Source: Sporosarcina sp. PTS2304
Lineage (GTDB): Bacteria; Bacillota; Bacilli; Bacillales_A; Planococcaceae
Direction: 5' to 3'
DNA length: 64,000 nucleotides
NCBI RefSeq assembly: GCF_003351785.1
Contig: NZ_CP031230.1
Location: forward strand, 372,001-436,000
Position 1 is the first letter of the stretch, and every line of letters starts with the position of its first letter. Shown here piece by piece: positions 36,252-46,045 of the stretch. Under the pieces are notes generated by a model. That model ran no database searches. It worked only from the letters and a program-made list of their open reading frames with translations, and was not told where the DNA came from. A program made the position numbers and the translations under genes.

Positions 36252-36266
36252 AATGTTCTCATATTA

Positions 36267-36304
36267 ATAGCCCGGGAGGATTCTTTCAAATCCTTCCGGG
36301 CTAT
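36267..36304 (+). terminator. Terminator after prfC
   Basis: ATAGCCCGGGAGGATT and AATCCTTCCGGGCTAT pair around a six-base loop. Confidence 0.88.
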
Positions 36305-36449
36305 TTGTAAAATTTGTGAATGACTATTTTTATTTTTTCTTATATTCGAGCAAAATATGAGGAAAAAGACACATTCAGGTGGTATGGTGGAAAGATGTAT
36401 AAGACGTACCGGTCGAATGTATTCCGGTCAGAGAGAGAGGCAAAGATGA

Positions 36450-39400
36450 ATGAAGATTAGCAGTTTTTCGGTCAAGCGACCAGTTTTTACATTAGTCACG
36501 ATGTTTCTCGTCATTATATTAGGCGCTGTTTCCTTTTTTAAAATTCCGATCACACTAATTCCCGACTTAAATCCACCCGTTGCGGTAGTTGTAACAAACT
36601 ATTCAGGTGCATCTCCGACAGAAGTAAGTGAGAAAATTACAAAGCCTTTGGAGGAAAGCCTATCTACAGCTCCTGGATTAAAGTCGATGCAATCTTCTTC
36701 ACAAGAAGGAGCGAATTTAGTATTCCTTCAATTTGATTGGGATTCTTCTATTGATGATGTTCAAATGGATATACTTCAGCGTATAGATCAAGTGCAGGTG
36801 CCGGATGGTGCTCAAAAACCAAGATTTATGAAGTTTGATCCTTCTCAATTCCCGGTAATTCAATTGTCTTTGCGTTCCATTGATAAAGATACAAATATCC
36901 GAAAAATTGCAGAAGAACTGGAAAAAGAATTACGCCGGATTGACGGGGTAGCAAGTGTCAACGTCTCAGGTAAAATCATTGAAGATGTTCAAGTGATTTT
37001 AGATCCTGATAAATTAAAAACGTTCGGTTTAGCGCAATCGGATGTTGTCCAAAGTATTCAGGCGAGTAACGTTTCGATGCCGGGTGATCCAATTGACACC
37101 AGTGACGGCAGAAAATTGACAACGAGAATTTTAAGTACAGTTCAAAATATTTCAGATGTACGTAGTATCCAAATTGGTGTGGATCCAAAGTCCGGAGACA
37201 AGGTAAAAGTTTCCGACGTAGCAGATGTAGCCTTATTGGAGCCGAAAGTGCAAACAGAAACGAGAGCAAATGACGAACAAGCTGTACTCTTGTCTGTTCT
37301 TCAAGAGTCGGGCGCAAACACTGCAACGGTTTCCAAAGAGTTTCAAAAGTCTTTGGATAAATTACTAAAGAAAGATATGTATAAAGGTATAGAATCAGAT
37401 GTAATGTTCGACCAAGGAGATTATATTCAACTAGCAATCGGTAATATTGGTCAGTCGTTAATTCTTGGTGGTTTATTTGCGATGCTAGTATTATTTGTCT
37501 TCTTGCGCGGAATAAAAAGTCCGATTATTATCGGAGTAGCTATACCGTATTCCGTAATTGTAACGTTCGTACTCATGTATTTTGCAGATTTTACATTAAA
37601 TATTATGACACTCGGTGCACTGGCATTAGGAATCGGTATGTTGGTGGATAATGCGATTGTTGTAATAGAAAATATAGAGCGGCATTTAGCAATGGGGAAA
37701 ACACCAGTAGAAGCCGCGAAAGACGGTTCAAAGGAAGTGGGTGGTGCAATCACTGCATCGACACTTACTACGTTAGCTGTATTTGTACCAGTCATCTTCA
37801 TTACGGGTATAATTGGTCAAATCTTCACGGAGTTTGCATTGACAATTTCTTTTAGTTTATTTGCATCATTAGTAGTTGCGTTGACAGTCGTGCCGATGTT
37901 AGCGAGTCGCTTATTGAAAACTCCTGATGAAGAGACGATTGAGAAAAAGAATCGTGTGAAGAAAAATCACAGATTTGAAAATAGTGTCAAATGGGCACTG
38001 AGTCACCGACTGATTGTTTTACTTCTTACGACTGTTTTACTTGCTGCAAGTGTATTTGGAATTCTGAAAGTGGGAACTGAATTCCTTCCTGCCACAGACG
38101 AAGGTGCATTCAGCATTAATGTGAAGCTCCCTAATGGGTCTTCACTTGAAGCGACAGATGATGTAGTACAACGAATCGAAGAAGAGATGAAGAACCAAGA
38201 CGATGTGGAAGTATACGTCAGTTTAGTGGGTGGAACACAGCAAAGCATGGCGCAAGGCGGATCAGAGAGCAATATGGCAGAAGTGTATGTAAAACTTAGT
38301 CCTCTTGCTGACCGAGATCGTTCAGTCTTTGAGTTTGTTGATAAAGTACAGCCGAAGATTGTCAATGAAATCGGGGATGACGCGGAAATCAGCTTTAATT
38401 TGCAGACGGCTGCTGGGTCTAGTCCAAACACTTTATCATTCTCTTTAAATGATACGAATGAAGAAAGACTAGAGAAAGCTGTATCACGAGTAGATAAGAA
38501 ATTGCGTGAATTGGATTCTGTTACAGATGTTGAAAATGATTTAATTGATACAGTAGAAGAAGTAAAAATTGAAGTCGATCGAGAAAAAGCAGCAGATTTC
38601 GGGCTAGCTCCATATCAAGTTGCACAAACAGTAAGTGACGTAACGAGAGGGGTCTTTGCTTCACAAATCGTTTTTGAAAAAACAGGCGAAGTTGTCGGAG
38701 TGAATGTAAGCTATGCCGAACGTTTCCGTAATAGTGTAGACAAGTTAAAAGAATTGGAATTAAAAACTCCATTAGATACATTCGTGAAGTTAAAAGATAT
38801 AGCGACAGTGGAAATTGCAGAAGGCCCCGTAGCCATTGTACGTGTGGATCAAGCACATTCAATTACTTTCACAGTAAAATATTTGTCCAGTGAATCATTG
38901 GGAGATATGACGAAAAGGGTAAATGATATAGTGGATGATCTGGATCTACCGAGTGAAGTAGAATTATCATACGGTGGAGACCGTGAATTGTTTGAAAGTG
39001 CGATTGACGATATGCTTTTGGCACTTGTATTGGCTATAGTGCTCGTATATATCGTAATGGCTGCACAATTTGAATCGTTTAAATATCCATTCGTTATTAT
39101 GTTCTCTGTACCACTTATGCTGATCGGCGTATCACTTGCGTTGTTCTTTACAAATACGCCAGTCAGTATAACTGCTGTGATTGGGCTACTTATACTCGTT
39201 GGGATTGTCGTCAATAACGGAATCGTGTTAGTAGATTATATAAATCAGCGAAAAGAAGCAGGGCTGAGTTCATATGACGCCATTATGTCATCTGTACGCG
39301 ACCGTGTCCGTCCAATTCTAATGACGGCGCTCACAACCATTTTGGGATTATTGCCAATAGCCCTTGGTTTAGGAGAAGGTTCTGAGTTAAATCAACCGAT

Positions 39401-39635
39401 GGGGATTGCGGTTATTGGTGGATTGATCAGTTCCACTTTCCTTACTTTATACATTGTGCCGATCATTTATAGTTTATTTGATAGACAAACACGTAAAGGG
39501 AAAAAAACACCTAGGAGAGCACAACCCGTTAGAGAAGAAGATGAAGATGAAGGCTTGCCAGTAAAAATAACAGAAACTGTAACCGTTACGGAGACAGTAA
39601 CTGAAACGGTAACTGTCAGGGAATCTAATAAATAA
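36450..39635 (+). CDS. swrC: RND-family efflux transporter (AcrB/SwrC-like)
   Basis: Proton-driven efflux pump of the HAE family, 1061 aa with 12 membrane helices arranged as 1+5 twice and two large outside loops. Seen: the N-terminal helix VKRPVFTLVTMFLVIILGAV, the central LGALALGIGMLVDNAIVVIENIERHL with the proton-relay Asp, and a second-half equivalent with MAAQFESFKYPFVIMFSVP. In Gram-positives it works alone, as B. subtilis SwrC/YerP does in surfactin and drug export; no membrane-fusion partner is encoded nearby. An unusual C-terminal tail repeats Thr-Glu-Thr-Val units. No good ribosome binding site is visible. Confidence 0.93.
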   Translation: MKISSFSVKRPVFTLVTMFLVIILGAVSFFKIPITLIPDLNPPVAVVVTNYSGASPTEVSEKITKPLEESLSTAPGLKSMQSSSQEGANLVFLQFDWDSSIDDVQMDILQRIDQVQVPDGAQKPRFMKFDPSQFPVIQLSLRSIDKDTNIRKIAEELEKELRRIDGVASVNVSGKIIEDVQVILDPDKLKTFGLAQSDVVQSIQASNVSMPGDPIDTSDGRKLTTRILSTVQNISDVRSIQIGVDPKSGDKVKVSDVADVALLEPKVQTETRANDEQAVLLSVLQESGANTATVSKEFQKSLDKLLKKDMYKGIESDVMFDQGDYIQLAIGNIGQSLILGGLFAMLVLFVFLRGIKSPIIIGVAIPYSVIVTFVLMYFADFTLNIMTLGALALGIGMLVDNAIVVIENIERHLAMGKTPVEAAKDGSKEVGGAITASTLTTLAVFVPVIFITGIIGQIFTEFALTISFSLFASLVVALTVVPMLASRLLKTPDEETIEKKNRVKKNHRFENSVKWALSHRLIVLLLTTVLLAASVFGILKVGTEFLPATDEGAFSINVKLPNGSSLEATDDVVQRIEEEMKNQDDVEVYVSLVGGTQQSMAQGGSESNMAEVYVKLSPLADRDRSVFEFVDKVQPKIVNEIGDDAEISFNLQTAAGSSPNTLSFSLNDTNEERLEKAVSRVDKKLRELDSVTDVENDLIDTVEEVKIEVDREKAADFGLAPYQVAQTVSDVTRGVFASQIVFEKTGEVVGVNVSYAERFRNSVDKLKELELKTPLDTFVKLKDIATVEIAEGPVAIVRVDQAHSITFTVKYLSSESLGDMTKRVNDIVDDLDLPSEVELSYGGDRELFESAIDDMLLALVLAIVLVYIVMAAQFESFKYPFVIMFSVPLMLIGVSLALFFTNTPVSITAVIGLLILVGIVVNNGIVLVDYINQRKEAGLSSYDAIMSSVRDRVRPILMTALTTILGLLPIALGLGEGSELNQPMGIAVIGGLISSTFLTLYIVPIIYSLFDRQTRKGKKTPRRAQPVREEDEDEGLPVKITETVTVTETVTETVTVRESNK

Positions 39636-39658
39636 TATGTACTTGTGGAAATCGTAAG

Positions 39659-39714
39659 AAAGGACTGGCCATAAAATCAGTAACATCTGATTTAATGTGA
39701 CAGTCTTTTTTTTA
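39659..39714 (+). terminator. Repeated terminator-type hairpin, copy b
   Basis: AAGGACTGGCCATAAAATCAG and CTGATTTAATGTGACAGTCTTTTTTT pair, 24 bases after the RND gene stop. It is the least conserved copy of the family. Repeat copy E begins 17 bases further on. Confidence 0.75.
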
Positions 39715-39730
39715 GAGAATTGTTTCCAGC

Positions 39731-40956
39731 CATGCCTGTTGATTAACTACATTATGTATAAATCAGTCATTCATATATGTAAAAGCGAGTTTGACTATGG
39801 CTATTGAATGGAGTAACACAGACCTGGATTATCTTGCGGCTTGCGCTTCCAGACGATACGCTTTCCGGAGGGGGCGCGGTGGACCGTCAAGCACTGCGAG
39901 TTACACCTGTCAAATGCAAAGATGTGCTCCTTCTCGCTCCGCTTCACTCGCAAAAGCCGTCCTTCGCTACGACTTTCCCTTATCCTCTCGGAGTCGATCG
40001 TCTTCCAGCTTCAGCCGTACTTAGTGTAGGCAAGACAGTTTGATCACTCTTTGTATGTGGTGAAGACTACGTGGGCTTGTCTGCTACTTCATGTTCGTTT
40101 ATTAGATGGAGCAAGGCTAACTTGAAGAGTCTTACGGCTTGCGCTTCCAGACGATACGCTTTCCGGAGGGGGCGCGGTGGACCTCGCAAAAGTGCACTGC
40201 GAGTTACACCTGTCGCCCTGATCCTCCCGGAGTCGATCGTCCTCCAGCTTCAGCCGTACTTAGTGTGTGTAAGACAGTTTGATCACTCTTTGTAGTTGGT
40301 GAAAAACAAGTAGACTTGTCTAATATAATGCGACCGTTTTTGAAGTTAAAAAGCGGTGAAGTGTTGCTAGCTACTATGACTGTTTCGATGAACTGTGTGG
40401 AAAAGCAATGACTCTATATGTATTCAATCAGGCAATCCAAAGCTTCATCAACACTGTACAGGAGAATTCACTTCCCATACTTTATTTCTGGACGAACACC
40501 AACTGACTTCCCGACACAAACTCAAGGATTCTCCCGGAAGAACCGGCGACTCCTGGAGGATCAGCACGACAGGCGTAATCGCCAACGCACTTCTGGCGAG
40601 TCCGCCGCGTGCCCTCAGGAAAGCGTCCGGTTTCTCTCGGGAGAATCCTCACACGTACACTACTTTTCTACCCTACAAAGGAGAAGTTACGTACCCCACT
40701 CCAACTTCTGGACGAACATCAACTGATTTCCCAACAAAAACTCAAGGATTCTCCCGGAAGAACCGGCGACTCCTGGAGGATCAGCACGACAGGCGTAATC
40801 GCCAACGCACTTCTGGCGAGTCCGCCGCGTCCCCTCAGGAAAGCGTCCGGTTTCTCTCGGGAGAATCCTAAACGATACACTACCTCTACAACTACTCGTC
40901 AAGATCATCTCATCTCTAAAAATATCATTCCATTCTTTAAATAATCATCAGGCTTG
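39731..40956 (+). repeat. Large interspersed repeat, copy E (most complete)
   Basis: Bounded by CATGCCTGTTGATTA (39731-39745) and the inverted partner TAATCATCAGGCTTG (40942-40956), 13 of 15 positions complementary. Inside are two type 1 modules (about 39830-40050 and 40115-40270), the linker (about 40290-40460) and two inverted type 2 modules (about 40525-40645 and 40745-40870). No gene is present; reading frames over it are chance. Confidence 0.85.
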
Positions 40957-41065
40957 ATTTTCAGCAAATGTTTTAAATTCATTTCTTCTTAATAAGGAAT
41001 AAAATGGTCAAGAAGAAAGTATAATGCTAGTGGAATTGTATGTATAACTAGTGTCAAATAAATAA

Positions 41066-41094
41066 TTTGCAAACGAAAGTTATTATGTTATAAT
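41066..41094 (+). promoter_or_regulatory. Sigma-A promoter of terC
   Basis: TTTGCA (41066-41071), a 17-base spacer and TATAAT (41089-41094). It lies about 43 bases before the riboswitch. Confidence 0.7.
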
Positions 41095-41136
41095 ACTTGA
41101 AAAGCATCCAATAACTTAATAACTTTTGACGCAATG

Positions 41137-41280
41137 TCAAAGGGGAGTAGCTATAGGGAAACCTATTTCATAATCGTCAATACATGGTCTTCAATCGCCA
41201 TCGGTTATGATAGCTGGATTTTGAACGTAAAATTCCGACTTAGCGAGACCTTTGCCTATTATTAGGTGAGGGTCTTTTTA
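41137..41280 (+). ncRNA. yybP-ykoY (Mn2+) riboswitch leader
   Basis: Contains the two conserved blocks of this class: AAAGGGGAGTAGCTATAGG (41140-41158) and GCGAGACCTTTGCC (41243-41256). The second block is followed by GGTGAGGGTCTTTTT, which completes a terminator (41245-41280). Manganese binding would stop terminator formation and turn on the terC-type gene downstream. The class and its Mn2+ response are established; here the call rests on motif recognition. Confidence 0.92.
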
Positions 41281-41307
41281 TATTGTGAAAAACAGGGAGG
41301 AATTTTT

Positions 41308-42069
41308 TTGGATCCGATTTTATTAGAATACGCGTGGGTGCTCGTCGTACTGATTGTGCTTGAAGGCTTATTAGCGACAGACAATGCAGTCGTCATGGCA
41401 GTAATGGTTAAACACTTACCGAAACCTCAACAGAAAAAAGCACTGTTCTACGGTTTAGTTGGAGCTTTCGTGTTCCGATTTGCTGCATTGTTCATGATTA
41501 CATTCTTAGTAAACATTTGGCAGATACAAGCGCTCGGTGCAGCATATTTATTAATTATTTCAGCGAAGAACATATATGATAAAGTGACTCATTCGCAAAA
41601 AGAACATCCTGATAAAAAGCCTCGAAAACAATCCGGCTTCTGGATGACTGTCTTCAAAGTGGAACTTGCAGATATCGCATTTGCGTTAGATTCCATGCTG
41701 GCGGCAGTTGCTCTTGCTGTAACGTTACCGGAACTAGGTAATTTCCATGTGGGGGGCATTAACGGTGGACAATTTATCGTTATGTTGCTTGGTGGAATGA
41801 TAGGCTTAATCATGATCCGTTTTGCAGCTAGACAATTTGTTATCTTACTGGAGAAATATCCAACACTGGAAACAGCAGCTTTCTTAATTGTAGGTTGGGT
41901 AGGAGTGAAGTTGGTCGTGTTGACGTTAGCACATCCTGCATTGCTTATTATACCTGAAACATTCCCCCACTCTACGCTTTGGAAAACAACTTTCTGGGTT
42001 GTACTTCTTATCTTAGCTTTTGGTGGTTATGCGCTTGCGGTAGTAAAACAACGACTAAAAAATTCATAA
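41308..42069 (+). CDS. TerC/YkoY-family membrane protein (Mn2+ exporter type)
   Basis: Integral membrane protein, about 253 aa with about seven helices. Acidic residues expected in metal transport are seen in VLIVLEGLLATDNAVVMAVM and in KVELADIAFALDSMLAAVA, the two TerC hallmark segments. In Bacillus, TerC/YkoY/MeeF-type proteins export Mn2+ or metalate secreted proteins. The start is TTG 41308, with AGGGAGG upstream. Control by the Mn riboswitch directly before it supports a manganese function. Confidence 0.92.
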   Translation: MDPILLEYAWVLVVLIVLEGLLATDNAVVMAVMVKHLPKPQQKKALFYGLVGAFVFRFAALFMITFLVNIWQIQALGAAYLLIISAKNIYDKVTHSQKEHPDKKPRKQSGFWMTVFKVELADIAFALDSMLAAVALAVTLPELGNFHVGGINGGQFIVMLLGGMIGLIMIRFAARQFVILLEKYPTLETAAFLIVGWVGVKLVVLTLAHPALLIIPETFPHSTLWKTTFWVVLLILAFGGYALAVVKQRLKNS

Positions 42070-42070
42070 T

Positions 42071-42124
42071 AAAAAGGACCGTCCAGAAGATCAGTGCATC
42101 TGATTTTCTGTGAAGGTCCTTTTC
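42071..42124 (+). terminator. Repeated terminator-type hairpin, copy c
   Basis: AAAAGGACCGTCCAGAAGATC and GATTTTCTGTGAAGGTCCTTTTC pair, directly after the terC stop; tail CTTATGGAAACAAATCATT as in copy a. Confidence 0.85.
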
Positions 42125-42237
42125 TTATGGAAACAAATCATTAAAAAATTATAAAGTAAAGTCGGTCTGAGAAAAAGGAATACTTTTTCTTTGCATGATT
42201 CATGTAAAGAATGTATTGACGGTGTTTTTTCTCTTCG

Positions 42238-43587
42238 TTATCCAATAATGACACGTTCTTTCGGATAATGATACGGTGTTTTATTGGTCTTACCACCTAG
42301 CGTATAGATGAATGAAATTAATCCTACACGGCCTATAAACATTAGAGCCATAATGATTAGTTTACCAACGACCGATAAATCCGAAGTAATCCCAAGTGAC
42401 ATTCCGCACGTTCCAAATGCTGATGTAATTTCAAACAGCAAAGGTACTACAGGGATTCCAGGCTCTGTCAATAGCAATATTAATAATGCAGTCATAACCA
42501 TCACACACGCTACAAGAATAACTGCATACGAGCGAAACACATCTATTAACTTAATTTGTCTTTTAAAAATATGAATGACGTCATTGCCTCGTGCAAAATT
42601 AATAAGAAATAACAGTGCAATCGCAAACGTAGTCGTGCGAATTCCGCCACCAACCGAACTCGGTGATGCCCCGATAAACATTAGTGAACTGACAAGTATA
42701 TCTGTCGCTTCACTAAAGTGAGTGACGTCATATGTGACAAGGCCTGCAGACCGTGCTGACACTGAATGAAACAGAGCTGTGAAGAATTGCTGATGCCAAC
42801 TCATCCCTTTAAAAGAATGAAATGACTCCAACAACCAAATCATAGCGGTACCCACTACCATTAACATACCAAACGTCGCTGTCGTAACTTTTGTAAACAA
42901 AGAAAATCGGAAATGAGGTACTTTTTTTGAAAAATAACTTTTCACTTCAATTAATACTGGAAAGCCAATTGCGCCTAAAATAATTAATATCATAAGGATG
43001 ATCTGCACAAAATAATCATCATGATACGACATCATAGATGAACCTGTAATATCAAAGCCGGCATTCGTAGTAGCGGAAACTGACATGAACATTCCGTTTA
43101 GTAACGCTTCGCTGAACGAGTGATAAAAACGAGAAATATACGCTGTTAGTATTGCTCCGCCCACTAGCTCAATCACAAAAATAATTTGTATAATTTGACG
43201 GATTAACTTAACGACACCTTGTAATGTGTATTGATTCGTATCAATCATAATTAGTTGGCGCTCTCTCAATCCAATGCGTTTTTTTACAAGTAACCAAAAA
43301 AACGTACCTAATGACATGATTCCTATACCGCCTAATTGCAAAACTAGCATAATCATGCATAAACCAAATACCGAATAAGTTTCTCCTATATTAATAGATG
43401 ATAGACCAGTGACGCTTACAGCACTCACAGCAGTGAATAAACTATCTATAAGTGGTACTTGTACACCTGGTTTATACACTCCGGGTAAATTAAGCAAAAG
43501 GAAGGAGGAAGCAATGGCCAAAAAATAATAGAACACGATAATTTGTGCTGGCGTAAATTTATGAAAAACTTCCCTTGAAAATCTCAT
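42238..43587 (-). CDS. ktrB: Potassium uptake protein, TrkH/KtrB family
   Basis: Membrane subunit of the Ktr K+ uptake system. Four pore-loop repeats with the filter glycines are visible: SAVSVTGLSSI, SATTNAGFDITG, SARSAGLVTYD and AFGTCGMSLGI. Between them are paired hydrophobic helices. The 449-aa length fits KtrB/KtrD. No KtrA/KtrC gene lies next to it. I prefer ATG 43587, since TTG 43596 lies too close to the AAAGGA site. The 200 bases upstream (43590-43800) are AT-rich and hold no gene. Confidence 0.93.
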   Translation of the reverse strand: MRFSREVFHKFTPAQIIVFYYFLAIASSFLLLNLPGVYKPGVQVPLIDSLFTAVSAVSVTGLSSINIGETYSVFGLCMIMLVLQLGGIGIMSLGTFFWLLVKKRIGLRERQLIMIDTNQYTLQGVVKLIRQIIQIIFVIELVGGAILTAYISRFYHSFSEALLNGMFMSVSATTNAGFDITGSSMMSYHDDYFVQIILMILIILGAIGFPVLIEVKSYFSKKVPHFRFSLFTKVTTATFGMLMVVGTAMIWLLESFHSFKGMSWHQQFFTALFHSVSARSAGLVTYDVTHFSEATDILVSSLMFIGASPSSVGGGIRTTTFAIALLFLINFARGNDVIHIFKRQIKLIDVFRSYAVILVACVMVMTALLILLLTEPGIPVVPLLFEITSAFGTCGMSLGITSDLSVVGKLIIMALMFIGRVGLISFIYTLGGKTNKTPYHYPKERVIIG

Positions 43588-43800
43588 TTTTTTCAATTTC
43601 CTTTCATAACGAAAACTTCATTTTCTTACTTTATCAAATGGGCTTATGAAAAGATAGCGCTACAATAAACTTTGCTCTCTTTTAGTCATTTTAAACCTTT
43701 CATTGTCGATATACAAACCCTATCTGATATATTGAGAAAAGGAACTCTTTTGCATATATGTATCGTATAATAGGCGAATTATACATTATTATAAAAAAGT

Positions 43801-43965
43801 CAAGCCTATTGATTATTGAAATAAAGGAGTTGGCATTTGGTGGTGCGGAAAAGTAGTGTACGTGTTAGGATTCTCCCGAGAGAAACCGGACGCGCAAGCC
43901 GCATGACACTCTAAGTCAGCTTTACTCCATTTCTTCTATTTAATTATATGTACTAAATTAATGAT
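43801..43965 (-). repeat. Interspersed repeat, copy F (inverted, deleted form)
   Basis: Begins with CAAGCCTATTGATTATTG (43801-43818), which is the terminal repeat. It then runs in the opposite orientation through GTGTACGTGTTAGGATTCTC and GAGAAACCGGACGCGCAAGC and jumps to GACACTCTAAGTCAGCTTTACTCC, the left end of the family. The inner part is gone. The far boundary is approximate. Confidence 0.7.
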
Positions 43966-44056
43966 CGTAGGAAGATGCATGAACATCACTAAAATAAAAT
44001 TTGCTCCTCTGCGATCCAAAAGGCATGCTTTCCGATAAATGAGTTGTATCCATAAG

Positions 44057-44107
44057 AAAAGGACTGTTAAGAAGATCAGATGCTACTGACTTTCTTAACA
44101 GTCCATT
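44057..44107 (-). terminator. Repeated terminator-type hairpin, copy d
   Basis: On the minus strand GGACTGTTAAGAAAGTCAG and CTGATCTTCTTAACAGTCCTTTTC pair; the tail CTTATGGATACAACTCATT matches other copies. It lies one base after the radical SAM gene stop and points with that gene. Confidence 0.85.
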
Positions 44108-44108
44108 T

Positions 44109-45878
44109 TCACTTTTGATATTCTTTTACAGAATCTACGGTACTTTGAGATAAATGATAATGTGTAGCTGTTTCACCTGGACTATATTGAACGATTAAAT
44201 AGCCCGGTTCTTCTACAACTGTAAAATCATCTAAAACCTTAGCTGCTGTTTCTGTAATGAACACTTGTTTTCTAATCGTCCGCTCTGTATAGCGATAGGT
44301 TTCAAAAGAATCGCCTAAAAGATGCGGGGAGTGAACGAGTAGCTGATTAATGTCTTTTATTTGTTCTTCCTGCAATGTGGATGAAGGGGCCCACCAAATC
44401 TTTCTTGGCAAGAACTTTTGGTGCAATAAATAATCTAGTTTCATTAAACTTTGTGCAACAGCCATATCTACTTGTAGCACATCTCTTAGAAATTGTTCCA
44501 GTCGAGTAAACAAATCTTCAAACTGATGTCCAATCCGTGACCATCCTTGTTTTTCCCAGAAGTTACCGAACAGTTGGAAAAAGTCGAAAGGTGTTTCTAC
44601 TAATGTAGTAACTATATACTCCATAGAGTGTATAAAACGACCAGAATTCCAGTATTTTTCAAGAATGTCTTCTGTTTGTTTAATCTTCAGCATATCATCA
44701 AAAGACAATACATTATTGGAGACGATTTCGTAAGGAGCTGTGTCGATGTAACGATAGCCGTATTGTTCTGCTTGAATACGTAGGCCAGTGCCGCGTAAAA
44801 GTTTTAAAAAGCCTAGTTGTAACTCTTCCGGTCGCAGGGCGAAAACCTCATTGAATGTATCACGGAATGATGCATAATCTTCTTCTGGTAAGCCCGCGAT
44901 TAAATCAAGGTGTTGCGCAATTTTTCCACCCTCTTTGACCATCGTTACTGTCCGCGATAGTTTTGTAAAGTTTTGTCGTCTTTTGACAAGTTCATTTGTC
45001 AGATCGTTAGTTGATTGCACACCAATTTCAAATCTGAATAGCCCAGCCGGTGCATGATCGTTTAAAAATTGAATGACTTCAGGTCGCATAATATCGCCGG
45101 TGATTTCAAATTGAAAGACAGTTCCCGGTACGTGCTCATCAATTAAAAATTGAAACATTTCCATTGCGTAGCTACGGCTAATATTAAATGTACGATCGAC
45201 AAATTTAATCGTTTTCGCACCATTTGCCATTAAGTATCGAATATCTTCTTTAATGGCATCGCGATTGAAATAACGAACACCAACTTCAATAGAAGACAGA
45301 CAGAATTGGCATGAGAAAGGACATCCTCTGCTCGTTTCTATATACACAACCCGATTAGGAAGATGCGGTATGTCTTCAGTAAAACGGAAAGGAGATGGAA
45401 GTGTACGTAAATCTAATTTTGGACCAGGGGCCGTGATTTTCAATTGTTTCTCTTGTCGGTAAGCAATCCCTTGAACGTCTGTAATATTCATTTTCCCATC
45501 AATCGCTTGAAGAAGATCTTTGAAAGTTTTTTCTCCTTCACCTATGACTATATAATCAATTTCTGGTACTCTTTCCAGCCATTGATCGTAATCATATGTC
45601 ACTTCTGGACCACCGCATACAACAATCGTATGTGGGCTTGTTAATTTAAGTAAGCGAATTGCTTTAATCGTTTCTTCAATATTCCATATATAAGCGCTGA
45701 AGCCAACAACGTCCGGCGAGTGTTGATATAAATCTGAAACAATTGATAATGTTGGATCATGAATAGTAAATTCTGCCAGCTCACAAGTATACTCCGGTTC
45801 GGCATAAGCCTTTAGGTACCGTATAGCTATATTGGTGTGTATATATTTTGCGTTTAAAGTAGATAGAACGATGTTCAT
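44109..45878 (-). CDS. B12-binding-domain radical SAM enzyme
   Basis: Radical SAM protein with an N-terminal cobalamin-binding domain (about residues 1-140; VVGFSAYIWNIEETIKAIRLL and VVCGGPEVTYD). The iron-sulfur motif is RGCPFSCQFC at about residue 185, followed by HxxGGLP-like LDLIAGLPEED. A C-terminal DUF4080-type region follows. The 589-aa size suits this group. The reaction is unknown, but such enzymes often methylate or modify cofactors or lipids. ATG 45878 with AAGGAGC upstream. It is transcribed divergently from the histidine kinase at 46046. Confidence 0.9.
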   Translation of the reverse strand: MNIVLSTLNAKYIHTNIAIRYLKAYAEPEYTCELAEFTIHDPTLSIVSDLYQHSPDVVGFSAYIWNIEETIKAIRLLKLTSPHTIVVCGGPEVTYDYDQWLERVPEIDYIVIGEGEKTFKDLLQAIDGKMNITDVQGIAYRQEKQLKITAPGPKLDLRTLPSPFRFTEDIPHLPNRVVYIETSRGCPFSCQFCLSSIEVGVRYFNRDAIKEDIRYLMANGAKTIKFVDRTFNISRSYAMEMFQFLIDEHVPGTVFQFEITGDIMRPEVIQFLNDHAPAGLFRFEIGVQSTNDLTNELVKRRQNFTKLSRTVTMVKEGGKIAQHLDLIAGLPEEDYASFRDTFNEVFALRPEELQLGFLKLLRGTGLRIQAEQYGYRYIDTAPYEIVSNNVLSFDDMLKIKQTEDILEKYWNSGRFIHSMEYIVTTLVETPFDFFQLFGNFWEKQGWSRIGHQFEDLFTRLEQFLRDVLQVDMAVAQSLMKLDYLLHQKFLPRKIWWAPSSTLQEEQIKDINQLLVHSPHLLGDSFETYRYTERTIRKQVFITETAAKVLDDFTVVEEPGYLIVQYSPGETATHYHLSQSTVDSVKEYQK

Positions 45879-46045
45879 TTATAAGCTCCTTGAAAAGTAA
45901 ATGTAGTTTCCTGTATGTTGAAGTAGACTTTATACCTATATTAAAGTTTTTGCAATCATGCAATAATTAAAGTGCAAATGGAATTTATTTCATAAATATC
46001 AAGTTATCGTATTTTACTGGATTTTGAAGTAGGGGGGATCATAGT

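Noticed and set aside
40395..40944. Open frames with repeated GVIANALLASPP and KASGFSRENP peptides
   Set aside because: The same peptides recur wherever type 2 modules occur and in more than one frame; they come from the repeat DNA and not from a gene.
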